Part shown: positions 1-9,123 of the stretch, one piece after another | How the letters are laid out: each line of letters starts with the position of its first letter | Position numbering within the stretch: the first letter of the stretch is position 1 | NCBI RefSeq assembly: GCF_002797915.1 | Contig: NZ_PGTY01000002.1 | Coordinates: 527,001-591,000, forward strand | Length of the DNA: 64,000 nt | Origin: Yoonia maricola | GTDB taxonomy: Bacteria > Pseudomonadota > Alphaproteobacteria > Rhodobacterales > Rhodobacteraceae | Direction of reading: 5' to 3' | Notes under the pieces: generated by a model | What the model saw: the letters and a program-made list of their open reading frames with translations, nothing else | Told to the model about the DNA's origin: nothing | Databases searched by the model: none | Program-made: the position numbers and the translations under genes

Positions 1-1491
1 GGTCTCAACCGGCTCTGGCAGTGGTTCGGCCTCGGGAACAAGCGCCAGTTCGACAGCACCAGGACGCGATGCCGGGCGCACCGTTGGCGTCGCTGCATCT
101 GCGGCGTCAGGGCCCTCTACCACAGAAGGTGGCACCACAGTGTTTTGTGCGGCAATCGCGGATGGATCCCCAGAAATCTGCGGTGTTTCCGTATTCGCCA
201 ATTCCGCGGCCAATTCTTCTGCAACGGTTGGGGTCGCAGGTTCTGTAACAACGACTTCTTCTTCAGTAGCAGGCGCTTCGGTCACGGTTTCTGCAACCGT
301 CGGTTCAGGGGCGGGTGCAGGCGTCGTCAGGAACGACGGCAGCTCGGCCTGAACTGGTGTTTCTTCAACAACCGGGGTGTCGTCACCACCGGTTGATGTC
401 AAGACACCAACACCGATAAGCAAGGCAACCGCTGCGGCTGAACCAAGCAGCAAGGGCATTTTTGATTTCTGCTCTTTGGCAGCGACGGGTGCCGCTTTAG
501 ATGTGTCTGCCCCACTTTCCGTGGCAACGGCCCCACCCACGTTCAGCGTTGTCACGTTGCCATAGGTGCCGTCCATCATCTCGATCCAGTCTTTCGCAGA
601 CTGAACACGATCTTTGGGCAGCACGGCCAGGGCCTTGTCCATCGCTTCAAGGAATTCAGGCTCATAGTCGTCGAAACGGCCAGCCAGCGGCTGATATGGA
701 TCGGGCTCACCAGAGGCGATTGCAGCTAGGCGTGCTTGCGAGTTGGGCGGTACGTCACCGTTGATCAGATGATAAAACGACGCTGCCAATGCATAAAGGT
801 CACTGCTAGGGCTTTGCTCGGACCCGGCGATATAGAATTCCTGTGGTGAGTATCCGTCCTTAACAACGCGCAACGCTGATAGAACGCGACTTTGCTTGGT
901 GGCCTCTTCGCGAGCGGCACCAAAATCGATCAAAACCGGGTGGAAGTCTTTGTTGATCAGAATGTTATCCGGCGAGATGTCGCGATGCAGAATGCCCTGA
1001 TCGTGGATAAAGCTGACAGCACCAAGGACCTCTTTCAGGATCGACTTGATCTGCACAGGTGTCAGGTCATTGTTGGGATCTTCGATCGTATCCAGCAGAT
1101 CGCGACCCGTCACAAAGTCGAGCGCCATATAAGCTGTTTCGTTGTCTTCGAATACCTGGTGCACACCAACAATATTTGGGTGATCCAGCTTGGATAGACT
1201 GCGCGCCTCTTGCACAAACAGGCGAACGATGGACTTCAGCTCGTTCTGGTGCGCACGCGAACGGGCTTGCACCACGTAGCGGCTGCGACGGCAGAACGCG
1301 CCGGGGAAGCATTCTTTGATGACAACCTTACGATCCAAGCTGTCGCGGGCAAGATAGGTAATGCCGAAGCCACCCGCATTCAGAAAGCTCTCAATCGTAT
1401 ACTGGCCGTGCATCAGTTTGGTGCCCGGCTTCAGCTCATCAACGAAGCTGTCCTTATCGGTTGCATCTTCTTTCTCTTGCGGCTTAGCCAT
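1..1491 (-). CDS. Membrane-anchored serine/threonine protein kinase (3' end outside window)
   Basis: The reading frame begins at the ATG complementary to 1489-1491 and runs off the left edge after 497 codons without a stop. It has a Hanks-type kinase domain at about residues 30-305: glycine loop NAGGFGITYLA (38-48), ATP-binding Lys59 in VVIKE, catalytic HRD (169-171) with Asn176, and DFG (189-191). The HRD loop reads HRDISPDN, so the usual lysine two residues after Asp is replaced by serine. A GYSPQE stretch stands where GYAPPE or APE is usual. One transmembrane segment follows at about 346-365, then an acidic, Pro/Ala/Thr-rich tail, presumably periplasmic. The kinase domain is therefore cytoplasmic. 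The PP2C phosphatase at 9124-10101 is a possible antagonist. Targets are unknown. Confidence 0.9.
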   Translation of the reverse strand, partial: MAKPQEKEDATDKDSFVDELKPGTKLMHGQYTIESFLNAGGFGITYLARDSLDRKVVIKECFPGAFCRRSRYVVQARSRAHQNELKSIVRLFVQEARSLSKLDHPNIVGVHQVFEDNETAYMALDFVTGRDLLDTIEDPNNDLTPVQIKSILKEVLGAVSFIHDQGILHRDISPDNILINKDFHPVLIDFGAAREEATKQSRVLSALRVVKDGYSPQEFYIAGSEQSPSSDLYALAASFYHLINGDVPPNSQARLAAIASGEPDPYQPLAGRFDDYEPEFLEAMDKALAVLPKDRVQSAKDWIEMMDGTYGNVTTLNVGGAVATESGADTSKAAPVAAKEQKSKMPLLLGSAAAVALLIGVGVLTSTGGDDTPVVEETPVQAELPSFLTTPAPAPEPTVAETVTEAPATEEEVVVTEPATPTVAEELAAELANTETPQISGDPSAIAAQNTVVPPSVVEGPDAADAATPTVRPASRPGAVELALVPEAEPLPEPVET

Positions 1492-1960
1492 CTGTCTATC
1501 CAGCTTTCAAAAATCACTCATCATTGGTCGTATGACCTCAGACTTCTAGTTCTCATTCAAATTAGGCCAAAAAGTGACGCTAACTTGTTGTTTAGTGGTT
1601 CTTAATCTTTGCGTTTATTGCGGATTACACACATTAAGTGAAACAGTGACCGGCGGAAAATCGCCGATTTTGCTCAATTTTAACTGAAAACACGTCGCTT
1701 TGTGTTCCGCCTGTGTCTTAGCAGCAAATGAGGCAGATTTCTTAGGGAAATAGCCGAAAATCGTAATCATGATTAAAATTTCTGCATTTTTGATACGATT
1801 CTGTGCCGCATCCACGCAATCTTGCACCGAAACGTGTTTCCAATGCGCCCGATTCTCTGACCACTGTTGAAAGAAGACGTAAAGCGCACAAGGCCGAAAC
1901 CCCGCTTGTGGCAGCTTTCGCAAAGGTGCAGCATCACGTGCAGAGCGGAGGCATGAAATA
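1492..1960. other. Intergenic region between divergent kinase and GAPDH genes
   Basis: About 470 bp, noticeably more AT-rich than the flanking genes. It must hold the promoters of both divergent genes. A short hairpin (CGGCG, loop GAAAAT, CGCCG, near 1651-1666) is followed by ATTTTG and could be a weak terminator or regulatory structure. The reading frames in it lack a ribosome-binding site or recognisable protein features. I see no gene. Confidence 0.5.
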
Positions 1961-2944
1961 ATGGTGCGTGTATTTATCAACGGCTTTGGCCGGATCGGTC
2001 GGACAATGTTGCGGATACATGCATCAGGCGCTTGGCCTGAGGTCACAATCGTCGGCATTAACGATATCGCTGACCCAGCCCTCTGCGCGCATCTCTTCGA
2101 ATATGACAGTGTTTTTGGCCCCTTTGATGGTGACGTCGCCTATGCTGAGGGCGGGCTTCACATTGATGGAAAGGCGATACAATGGACACAGACTGACGAT
2201 ATATCGACGCTTGACCTGTCAAACATCGATATCGTTCTCGAATGTACAGGCAAGGCCAACAGCCGCGATATCGCCGCGCGCGGCCTCCTTGCCGGTGCAG
2301 GGCGGGTCTTAATCTCGGGGCCGTCAGACGCGGCAGACCTTACGGTGGTTCTGGGTGCCAATGACGATCTTCTCAAGGATCAGCCGATTGTGTCGAACGC
2401 ATCTTGCACCACCAATGCGCTGGCACCGCTGGTCAAGTTGATTGATGAAACATGGGGGCTGCAAACGGGGTGGATGACAACGATCCACTGCTACACCGGC
2501 AGCCAGCCCAGTATTGATGCGCCGCGGGGTGACATGTTGCGCAGCCGGGCGGCGGCACTGTCGATGGTGCCGACAACAACCTCGGCACAGCGGCTATTGA
2601 ACGAAGTGCTACCGGATATCGCGGGCCGGATCGAAGCCGCAGCCTTGCGCGTACCCGTTGCATCAGTGTCGGCGGTGGATTTGTCCGTCACGCTTGATAC
2701 CGCCGTGACACTCAAGGATGTCCATGCTTTGTTGCGTGCGCAATCCGGCGTCATCGGCTGGACCGACAAACCGCTGGTGTCGACCGACCTGCGCGCGCGA
2801 TCGGAAAGCCTGATCGTGTCATTGCCGGAAACGCGGGTTACGCAGGGCGGCCTCGTCCGGGTCTTTGGTTGGTATGATAATGAATGGGGCTTTTCGTGTC
2901 GGATGCTTGATGTGGCGCGCATGATGACACAATCCCGATCATAG
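1961..2944 (+). CDS. gap: Type I glyceraldehyde-3-phosphate dehydrogenase-like protein
   Basis: A 327-residue protein with the complete GAPDH plan: N-terminal NAD-binding INGFGRIGR (residues 6-14), an acidic residue after the second strand (GINDIAD) consistent with NAD use, the catalytic cysteine in NASCTTNALAP, the phosphate-site block PTTTSAQ and the C-terminal WYDNEWGFSCR. It would oxidise glyceraldehyde 3-phosphate, or possibly erythrose 4-phosphate, in the cytoplasm. The second half departs from housekeeping GAPDH: YTGSQPSIDAP stands where YTNDQ...D is usual, and the usual SIxD near the C-terminus reads LIVS. I therefore treat it as a divergent paralogue. An AGCGGAGG-like ribosome site lies upstream of the ATG. 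It has no operon partner. Confidence 0.85.
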   Translation: MVRVFINGFGRIGRTMLRIHASGAWPEVTIVGINDIADPALCAHLFEYDSVFGPFDGDVAYAEGGLHIDGKAIQWTQTDDISTLDLSNIDIVLECTGKANSRDIAARGLLAGAGRVLISGPSDAADLTVVLGANDDLLKDQPIVSNASCTTNALAPLVKLIDETWGLQTGWMTTIHCYTGSQPSIDAPRGDMLRSRAAALSMVPTTTSAQRLLNEVLPDIAGRIEAAALRVPVASVSAVDLSVTLDTAVTLKDVHALLRAQSGVIGWTDKPLVSTDLRARSESLIVSLPETRVTQGGLVRVFGWYDNEWGFSCRMLDVARMMTQSRS

Positions 2945-3070
2945 ACGTCTGAAAGGGCCGTTGCGGTGGGGGCCGCCATGCGTTCAAGCACGTGTGAACC
3001 TTATGTCCCTTGTGAGAAACACCAAGTTGGCCTAGTTTTTACATGGGGCGGTCGGGAGTGAGGACTTGAT

Positions 3071-3364
3071 ATGTTTGGAAAATTCTTGCGCAGTGGGGCC
3101 GCAATACCCTTAGCGTTGCTTGCGGCACCGCTTAGTGCTTTTGGCACAACCTACGGAAACGAAGCCTGTAACAACGATACCAGTTATCTTGAAGAAAATG
3201 GTATCGTCTGTACCGCCGTTTTTTCGGATACGAACGTTTGGGACTTTCTCAATAACCTGCAACGCAGGATTACATTTGATGAACTCGTGGCGCTGAACCC
3301 GCTCCTTGAAATTGAAGGTTATGACACCGTATTGATTGGGATCACTTTCGTGCGGGTGCAGTAG
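3071..3364 (+). CDS. Small secreted protein, LysM-like C-terminal half
   Basis: A 97-residue protein with an N-terminal signal peptide (basic start, hydrophobic core, cleavage near AFGTT at about residue 26). The mature part has two cysteines (CNNDTSYLEENGIVC) that could form a disulfide. The last 45 residues (DTNVWDFLNN ... TFDELVALNPLLE ... VLIGITFVRVQ) follow the spacing of a LysM peptidoglycan-binding motif, but degenerately. Export to the periplasm and weak cell-wall association are inferences from this. It stands alone between GAPDH and the ABC transporter. A profile search could show it is simply uncharacterised. Confidence 0.65.
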   Translation: MFGKFLRSGAAIPLALLAAPLSAFGTTYGNEACNNDTSYLEENGIVCTAVFSDTNVWDFLNNLQRRITFDELVALNPLLEIEGYDTVLIGITFVRVQ

Positions 3365-3497
3365 GCGCTACACTTCGACCACGCGCGGCAATTACGTGCG
3401 TTTTTGCACATGGTCTCCATCACCATCCTGCAGCGTTATGGTCTTTCCCTTCTGCGCTGATAGCATTACTTTCGGGTGATAAAACAAAGGCCACCCC

Positions 3498-4424
3498 ATG
3501 TCCGCAATCGTATCCGTCAATAACCTGCGTAAAGCTTACGCGGGGGGCTTTGAGGCTCTGAAATCTGTAAATCTCGACATCGAAGAAGGTGAGATCCTTG
3601 CACTGCTTGGCCCCAATGGCGCAGGTAAGACGACCCTGATTTCAACGATTTGCGGGATTACGGTCCCGACTTCTGGCATAATCACCGTGGGTGGCTTTGA
3701 CACCCAGACCCAATTCCGTGCCGCCCGCAATCTGATCGGACTGGTGCCGCAAGAGATTAATCTTGAACCATTCGAGACGGTCATGAACTCGGTTAGCTTT
3801 TCGCGCGGGTTATTCGGCAAGCCGCGCAATGATGCCTATATCGAGGATGTTCTCAAACAACTGTCGCTGCATGACAAGAAGGACAGCAAGATCATGACGC
3901 TTTCGGGCGGCATGAAGCGGCGGGTGCTGATCGCCAAAGCACTCAGCCACGAACCCCGCGTTCTGTTCCTTGATGAGCCCACCGCCGGTGTGGATGTCGA
4001 GTTGCGCAAGGATATGTGGGAGGTCGTTGCAGGGCTGAAAGCCTCTGGTGTGACGATTATCCTGACCACGCACTATATCGAAGAAGCCGAAGCAATCGCC
4101 GACCGCATCGGCGTCATCAACAAAGGTGAAATCCTGCTGGTGCAGGATAAGGCCGACCTGATGGCGCAGATGGGGCAAAAGCAGCTCAAGATCGAACTGA
4201 CCGATTCTGTCGATGTCATCCCTGACGGTTTGGCGACCTACGATCTGGAACGCGCCAAGGATGGCCTGTCGCTGACCTACAGCTACGATACCAAAGGCGA
4301 ACGCACCGGGATCACAACCCTTTTGAACGATCTGCAAAAGGTCGGTCTGCACCTCAAAGATATCCAAACCCAGCAAAGCAGTCTTGAGGACATCTTTGTC
4401 GGCTTGGTGAAGGAAGAGCCATGA
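3498..4424 (+). CDS. ABC-2 type exporter, ATP-binding protein
   Basis: A 308-residue ATPase with Walker [10 protein letters not shown] (about 38-46), signature LSGGMKRR (about 135-142), Walker [13 protein letters not shown] and the switch histidine in [10 protein letters not shown]. The long C-terminal extension (about 220-308) is typical of the DrrA/YadG/CcmA-like subgroup. It pairs with the permease whose ATG overlaps its stop by 4 bp (4421-4424), so the two are almost certainly one exporter. The substrate (drug, lipid or polysaccharide) cannot be read from the sequence. The ATG at 3498 follows an AAAGGCC-like ribosome site. Confidence 0.93.
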   Translation: MSAIVSVNNLRKAYAGGFEALKSVNLDIEEGEILALLGPNGAGKTTLISTICGITVPTSGIITVGGFDTQTQFRAARNLIGLVPQEINLEPFETVMNSVSFSRGLFGKPRNDAYIEDVLKQLSLHDKKDSKIMTLSGGMKRRVLIAKALSHEPRVLFLDEPTAGVDVELRKDMWEVVAGLKASGVTIILTTHYIEEAEAIADRIGVINKGEILLVQDKADLMAQMGQKQLKIELTDSVDVIPDGLATYDLERAKDGLSLTYSYDTKGERTGITTLLNDLQKVGLHLKDIQTQQSSLEDIFVGLVKEEP

Positions 4425-5182
4425 ACCTCAACGCCGTTTGGACGATCTACATCTTCGAGATGCGCCGCTTTTTCCGCACAATCACGCAAAGCCTGATCTC
4501 ACCGGTCCTGTCGACGTCACTCTACTTTGTGGTTTTTGGTGCCGCCATCGGTAGCCGCATCCAAGAAGTTGAAGGCGTCAGCTATGGCGCTTTCATCGTG
4601 CCGGGCCTGATCATGCTATCGGTGATGACGCAGGCGACCTCAAACGCGAGTTTTGGCATCTACTTTCCCAAATTCATCGGCACGATCTACGAACTTCTTT
4701 CAGCACCTGTCAGCTTTCTCGAAGTCGTAGCAGGCTACGTTGGGGCCGCTGCAACCAAGGCGCTGTTCATCGGTGTGATCATCCTGATCACTGCCTTCTT
4801 TTTTGTAGATATTCAGATCGCACACCCCATTGCGATGATGGCTTTCCTTGTCCTTACCTGTGTCAGCTTTGCGCTTCTGGGGTTCATCATCGGCATCTGG
4901 GCGGACAATTTTGAAAAACTGCAACTGATCCCGCTTCTGGTGATCACCCCGCTCGTGTTCCTGGGCGGTTCCTTCTACTCCATCACCATGCTGCCCCCGG
5001 TCTGGCAGACGATTACGCTGTTCAATCCTGTTGTCTATTTGATCAGCGGTTTCCGCTGGTCGTTCTTCGGCGAAGCAGATGTTGCGATCGGTGTGTCCCT
5101 TCTTGCCATTGCCCTCTTTACCGGCGCATGCCTTGCGATCATATGGTGGATTTTCCGCACCGGCTGGCGGATCAGGCAGTGA
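4421..5182 (+). CDS. ABC-2 type exporter, permease
   Basis: A 253-residue integral membrane protein with about six hydrophobic segments and the ABC-2 family layout: N-terminal [17 protein letters not shown] coupling region and the conserved block [18 protein letters not shown] in the second half. It overlaps the ATPase gene by four bases (ATGA), showing translational coupling. With that ATPase it forms a homodimer-type exporter in the inner membrane; the cargo is unknown. The S49 peptidase follows closely and may be in the same transcript, but a functional link is not evident. Confidence 0.92.
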   Translation: MNLNAVWTIYIFEMRRFFRTITQSLISPVLSTSLYFVVFGAAIGSRIQEVEGVSYGAFIVPGLIMLSVMTQATSNASFGIYFPKFIGTIYELLSAPVSFLEVVAGYVGAAATKALFIGVIILITAFFFVDIQIAHPIAMMAFLVLTCVSFALLGFIIGIWADNFEKLQLIPLLVITPLVFLGGSFYSITMLPPVWQTITLFNPVVYLISGFRWSFFGEADVAIGVSLLAIALFTGACLAIIWWIFRTGWRIRQ

Positions 5183-5220
5183 CCCTTGCGTGCGACCTTG
5201 TAAGGCCTAAGTAGTTGAGC

Positions 5221-6015
5221 ATGAAAAAATATATCCCCTTCATGAAGTCAGAGCCTTTTGTTGCCGTCATCCGGCTGCAAGGGGCTATTGCGAATTCCGG
5301 GCGCGGCTTGGATAATCCCGGCCTCGCGCCGGTGATTGAAAAAGCCTTCAGCAAAGGCAAACCCGCCGCTGTCGCGCTGGAAATCAACTGCCCCGGTGGA
5401 TCGCCCGTGCAGTCCTCATTGATCGCCTCACGTATCCGCCGTTTGGCTGACGAAAAGAAAATCCCTGTTTTTGCCTTCGTCGAAGACGTCGCAGCCTCTG
5501 GGGGCTATTGGTTGGCCTGTGCTGCGGATGAAATCTACATCGACAGCTGTTCTATCACCGGATCTATCGGTGTGATCAGCGCGGGATTTGGTCTGCCCAA
5601 TGCGATCGAAAAAGTCGGCGTGGAACGTCGTGTTCACACCGCCGGAAAATCCAAATCCATGATGGACCCGTTTAAGCCCGAAAAACCGGCTGATGTGAAA
5701 AAGCTGAAAGGCTGGCTGGAAGACCTGCACGCCACTTTCATCGACTACGTGAAATCGCGGCGCGGTACCAAGCTGTCGGATAACCCGGACCTTTTCACCG
5801 GCGAAGTCTACATCGGCCAGAAGGGCATCGACGAGGGGCTGGCAGATGGCATCGGCCACCTTGCCCCTGTGATGAAAGAACGCTTCGGCGATGACGTGAA
5901 ATTCCGCCGTTACGGGCAGAAGAAGCCACTGCTGGCGCGTTTCGGCGCACAAATCGTCGATGACGCCGTGGCAGGCATCGAAGAACGCGCGGCCTTTGCG
6001 AGGTTCGGTCTTTGA
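5221..6015 (+). CDS. S49 family serine peptidase (SppA/SohB-like)
   Basis: A 264-residue single-domain signal-peptide-peptidase-like protein. The nucleophile lies in VAASGGYWLACAADEIY and the general-base lysine in TAGKSKSMMDPF, the Ser-Lys dyad of family S49; GSIGVIS between them is conserved. It would cleave signal peptides or short membrane peptides at the inner membrane, although no clear transmembrane segment precedes the domain. I place the start at ATG 5221; a TTG at 5215 in the same frame has better spacing to AAGG and is possible. Its TGA overlaps the TTG of the next small gene. Confidence 0.9.
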   Translation: MKKYIPFMKSEPFVAVIRLQGAIANSGRGLDNPGLAPVIEKAFSKGKPAAVALEINCPGGSPVQSSLIASRIRRLADEKKIPVFAFVEDVAASGGYWLACAADEIYIDSCSITGSIGVISAGFGLPNAIEKVGVERRVHTAGKSKSMMDPFKPEKPADVKKLKGWLEDLHATFIDYVKSRRGTKLSDNPDLFTGEVYIGQKGIDEGLADGIGHLAPVMKERFGDDVKFRRYGQKKPLLARFGAQIVDDAVAGIEERAAFARFGL

Positions 6016-6176
6016 TCCTCAAGGCGATCTTTGTCTTTCTGGCGTTCATGCTGGTGCTGGCGATGTTCGGCAAATGGCGGTTCCCGGGACAGGCGCGGTT
6101 GGCGCAAGCCAAATGCCCCAAATGCCTGCGCTACCGCATCGGCAAAGGGCCATGTGCCTGTGAGAAACGCAAATGA
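6012..6176 (+). CDS. Small membrane protein with CxxC...CxC cytoplasmic tail
   Basis: A 54-codon frame starting at TTG 6012, inside the stop codon of the S49 peptidase gene (TTGA), and ending in a TGA that overlaps the ATG of the SDR gene (ATGA). The product has one N-terminal transmembrane helix (LKAIFVFLAFMLVLAMFG) and then a short basic tail with cysteines arranged CPKC ... CAC, which looks like a zinc ribbon. The perfect start/stop coupling at both ends argues that it is a real gene. No function is known to me; assembly or quality control at the membrane would be a guess. Confidence 0.75.
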   Translation: MILKAIFVFLAFMLVLAMFGKWRFPGQARLAQAKCPKCLRYRIGKGPCACEKRK

Positions 6177-6949
6177 GGGCGCTGGTCACTGGCGCAGGCG
6201 CGCGGCTGGGGCAGGCGATGGCGCTATATCTGGGGCAACGTGGCTATGATGTGGCCGTGCATTATGCAGGGTCAGAGGCTGGCGCAGAGGATACCGTGGC
6301 CCAGCTCGCAGCGCTGGGGCGTTGTGGTGCGGCATTGCAGGCTGACCTGTTGGACGAAGACGCCACGCAGGCGCTGGTTGGCCGCGCGTCCGATGCGTTG
6401 GGCGGTCCGCTGACCTGTCTGGTCAATAACGCTTCGATTTTTGAATATGACAATATAAGCACCGGCACTCGCGACAGCTGGGACCGGCATATGGAATCCA
6501 ACCTGCGCGCGCCATTTGTTCTAACCCAGAACTTTGCAGTACAAGTGCCCGACCCTGAAATGGATGACCAAGGCGAGCCTGTTGCCAAAGGCCTTGTCAT
6601 CAATATGCTCGACCAGCGGGTACATAAGCTGACACCAGAGTTTATGAGCTACACCATCGCCAAAATGGGCCTTTGGGCCATGACGCGGACCACAGCGCAA
6701 GCACTGGCCCCACGCGTGCGGGTCAACGGCATTGGTCCGGGGCCGACCCTGCAAGGCGGGCGGCAAAGCAAGGACCACTTTAACAGGCAGCGCGCGGCGA
6801 CTGTCCTCAAGCGCGGCGCGAACCCGTCTGACATTACCGCGGCACTCGGATATTTCCTCGATGCACCCGCGGTCACTGGGCAAATGCTGGCGGTCGACGG
6901 TGGTCAACATCTAGCTTGGGAAACGCCAGATGTGCTGGGTGTTGAGTAG
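6173..6949 (+). CDS. Short-chain dehydrogenase/reductase, FolM/pteridine-reductase-like
   Basis: A 258-residue Rossmann protein. It begins MRALVTGAGARLGQAMA (TGxxxxxG cofactor loop), with NNAS at about 83-86 and a YxxxK pair in SYTIAKMG; the serine that normally precedes it is not clear (VINMLDQRVH). The Arg/His-containing region and NNASIFEYD resemble the FolM/PTR1 pteridine reductase group, so reduction of dihydrofolate or dihydromonapterin is plausible but unproven. It is translationally coupled to the preceding 54-residue protein and lies upstream of uvrC. Confidence 0.85.
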   Translation: MRALVTGAGARLGQAMALYLGQRGYDVAVHYAGSEAGAEDTVAQLAALGRCGAALQADLLDEDATQALVGRASDALGGPLTCLVNNASIFEYDNISTGTRDSWDRHMESNLRAPFVLTQNFAVQVPDPEMDDQGEPVAKGLVINMLDQRVHKLTPEFMSYTIAKMGLWAMTRTTAQALAPRVRVNGIGPGPTLQGGRQSKDHFNRQRAATVLKRGANPSDITAALGYFLDAPAVTGQMLAVDGGQHLAWETPDVLGVE

Positions 6950-7234
6950 ATGCGCCGGCAAGTTGTACACCTCGTCTGACAGCAATTCACGAAACTGTCA
7001 CAAAGGGTCTATTTTTCAAGGCGTTAACCAGATCGTAATTAAAATATATATATTTTTCAATGTCTTGCAAAAATGCCTAATTTTTAAGCAAACCAGTGAA
7101 ACCAGCTAAATACAACGAAAAAATACACCTCTCCGGGATTAACCCACGGAGTTATCCACAGAAACCGTGGATGCCTTTTCTCTTGTCCCCGGTGCGTTAC
7201 CATTGCAGCCAAACGAGAATCACAGAACCGATAG
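6950..7234. promoter_or_regulatory. AT-rich region with a perfect DnaA box upstream of uvrC
   Basis: The 285-bp gap before uvrC contains an AT-rich tract (about 7010-7130, including a run of alternating AT at 7043-7052). It also has a perfect consensus DnaA box TTATCCACA at 7152-7160. An inverted repeat flanks the box nearly symmetrically: CCACGG at 7144-7149 and CCGTGG at 7165-7170. It probably includes the uvrC promoter. A single box is not enough to call an origin, and no other origin genes are near. Confidence 0.45.
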
Positions 7235-9103
7235 ATGACCGAGCAGCCAACCAAACAGACAAAGACCGGATATGACGTGATCCACGGCTATCTGCGGACG
7301 CTCGATGCATCGCCGGGCGTCTACCGCATGCTCGATGGTGACAGCCGTGTTCTCTATGTTGGCAAGGCACGCAACCTGAAGGCGCGTGTTTCGAATTACG
7401 CCCGTCCCGGCCAGCATTCGCCGCGTATCACCCGCATGATCCGCGAAACCGCGTCGATGATGTTCCTGACCACGCGGACAGAAACCGAGGCGTTGCTGCT
7501 CGAGCAAAACCTGATCAAGCAGTTGAAACCGCGCTACAATGTGCTGCTGCGCGATGACAAGTCCTTCCCCAACATTCTCGTCGCCAAAGATCACGCTTTC
7601 CCGATGATCAAGAAGCATCGCGGCGCAAAGAAGCAAAAGGGTAACTACTATGGCCCCTTTGCTGGTGCCGGGGCGGTCAACCGCACACTCAATCAACTGC
7701 AACGGGTCTTTTTGCTGCGTAACTGCTCCGACAGCGATTTTGAGACCCGCACGCGTCCTTGCCTGCAATATCAGATCAAACGCTGCTCTGGTCCTTGCTG
7801 TGGGCTGATCTCCGAGGCTGATTACGCAAGCTCCGTCCGCGACGCCGAGAAATTTCTGCAAGGCCGTACCAAAGGCATCCAAGAAGCGCTCGCCAAACAA
7901 ATGCAGGATGCCAGCGAAGCGATGGAATTTGAACGCGCCGCCGCATTGCGCGACCGGATCAAAGCGCTGACGCAGGTGCAATCGGCGCAAGGCATCAACC
8001 CCCAGAACACGGCGGAGGCAGACGTGATCGCCCTCCATCGCGACGGCGGCCAAGCCTGCGTGCAGGTGTTCTTCATCCGCGCGAACCAAAACTGGGGCAA
8101 CCACGACTACTACCCGCGCGTGTCCGGGGACGAGGACCCCTCAGAGGTCATGGAAGCCTTCGTTGGTCAGTTCTATTCGAACCGCGAACCGCCACGCATG
8201 CTGATCTTGTCACATGGTCTCGATAACGACGATCTGATGGCAGATGCTTTGGCCGAAAAGGCAGAACGCAAAGTCGAAATCATCGTCCCCCAACGCGGCG
8301 AAAAAGCCGAATTGGTGCAAAACGCCTTACGCAACGCCCGCGAGAGCCTCGCGCGCAAGATGTCCGAAACCGCGACGCAAGCGCGCCTGTTGAAAGGTGT
8401 GGCCGAAGCGTTTGAGATGGATAAGGTCCCGCAACGGATTGAGGTCTATGATAACTCCCACATCCAAGGCGCGCATGCGGTTGGCGCGATGGTGGTTGCG
8501 GGGCCGGATGGTTTCGACAAAAACCAATACCGCAAGTTCAACATTAAGGACGATAGCCTGACCCCTGGCGATGACTTCGGCATGATGAAAGAGGTGCTGA
8601 CCCGCCGCTTCCAACGCCTATTGAAAGAAGACCCGGAGCGGACGCAAGGTACGTGGCCAGACCTGTTGCTGATCGATGGCGGCCAAGGACAGGTAAGTGC
8701 GGTGCGCGAAATAATGGACGACCTCGGTGTCAGCGACATTCCTATGGTGGGCGTGGCCAAAGGCGAAGACCGCGATGCGGGCAAAGAGGAATTCCACCGC
8801 ACCGGCAAACCGGTCATGGCATTGCGGCACAACGACCCGGTGCTTTATTTCATCCAGCGGATGCGGGATGAGGTGCACCGCTTTGCCATTGGCACACACC
8901 GGGCGAAACGATCAAAGGCAATCGGGGCAACCCCGCTGGATGACGTGCCGGGCGTCGGGGCCACGCGTAAGCGGGCCTTGCTGGCGCATTTCGGTTCGGC
9001 CAAGGCGGTCGCACGCGCGAATTTGGCGGATTTGAAGGCGGTGGACGGCGTGTCAGCGAAACTGGCACAGACGGTCTATGATTATTTCCACGAGAACGGG
9101 TGA
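7235..9103 (+). CDS. uvrC: Excinuclease ABC subunit C
   Basis: A 622-residue UvrC. The N-terminal GIY-YIG nuclease domain has GVYRM and VLYVGKARNL at about residues 28-50, for the 3' incision. Then follow the UVR motif (AMEFERAAALRDRIKAL), the RNase H-like nuclease for the 5' incision (IEVYDNSHIQG, LLIDGGQGQ) and C-terminal helix-hairpin-helix repeats. Length is normal. It incises damaged DNA with UvrB in nucleotide-excision repair. The start ATG 7235 is preceded by a long non-coding region. A decayed copy of its last 75 bases lies about 1.47 kb downstream. In related genomes uvrC usually sits close to pgsA; here about 6 kb intervenes. Confidence 0.97.
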   Translation: MTEQPTKQTKTGYDVIHGYLRTLDASPGVYRMLDGDSRVLYVGKARNLKARVSNYARPGQHSPRITRMIRETASMMFLTTRTETEALLLEQNLIKQLKPRYNVLLRDDKSFPNILVAKDHAFPMIKKHRGAKKQKGNYYGPFAGAGAVNRTLNQLQRVFLLRNCSDSDFETRTRPCLQYQIKRCSGPCCGLISEADYASSVRDAEKFLQGRTKGIQEALAKQMQDASEAMEFERAAALRDRIKALTQVQSAQGINPQNTAEADVIALHRDGGQACVQVFFIRANQNWGNHDYYPRVSGDEDPSEVMEAFVGQFYSNREPPRMLILSHGLDNDDLMADALAEKAERKVEIIVPQRGEKAELVQNALRNARESLARKMSETATQARLLKGVAEAFEMDKVPQRIEVYDNSHIQGAHAVGAMVVAGPDGFDKNQYRKFNIKDDSLTPGDDFGMMKEVLTRRFQRLLKEDPERTQGTWPDLLLIDGGQGQVSAVREIMDDLGVSDIPMVGVAKGEDRDAGKEEFHRTGKPVMALRHNDPVLYFIQRMRDEVHRFAIGTHRAKRSKAIGATPLDDVPGVGATRKRALLAHFGSAKAVARANLADLKAVDGVSAKLAQTVYDYFHENG

Positions 9104-9123
9104 GGCGAAACCGACCTCCTCAA

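Noticed and set aside
6950-7234. Replication origin
   Set aside because: Only one DnaA box and no origin-associated genes (dnaA, parAB, hemE) nearby.
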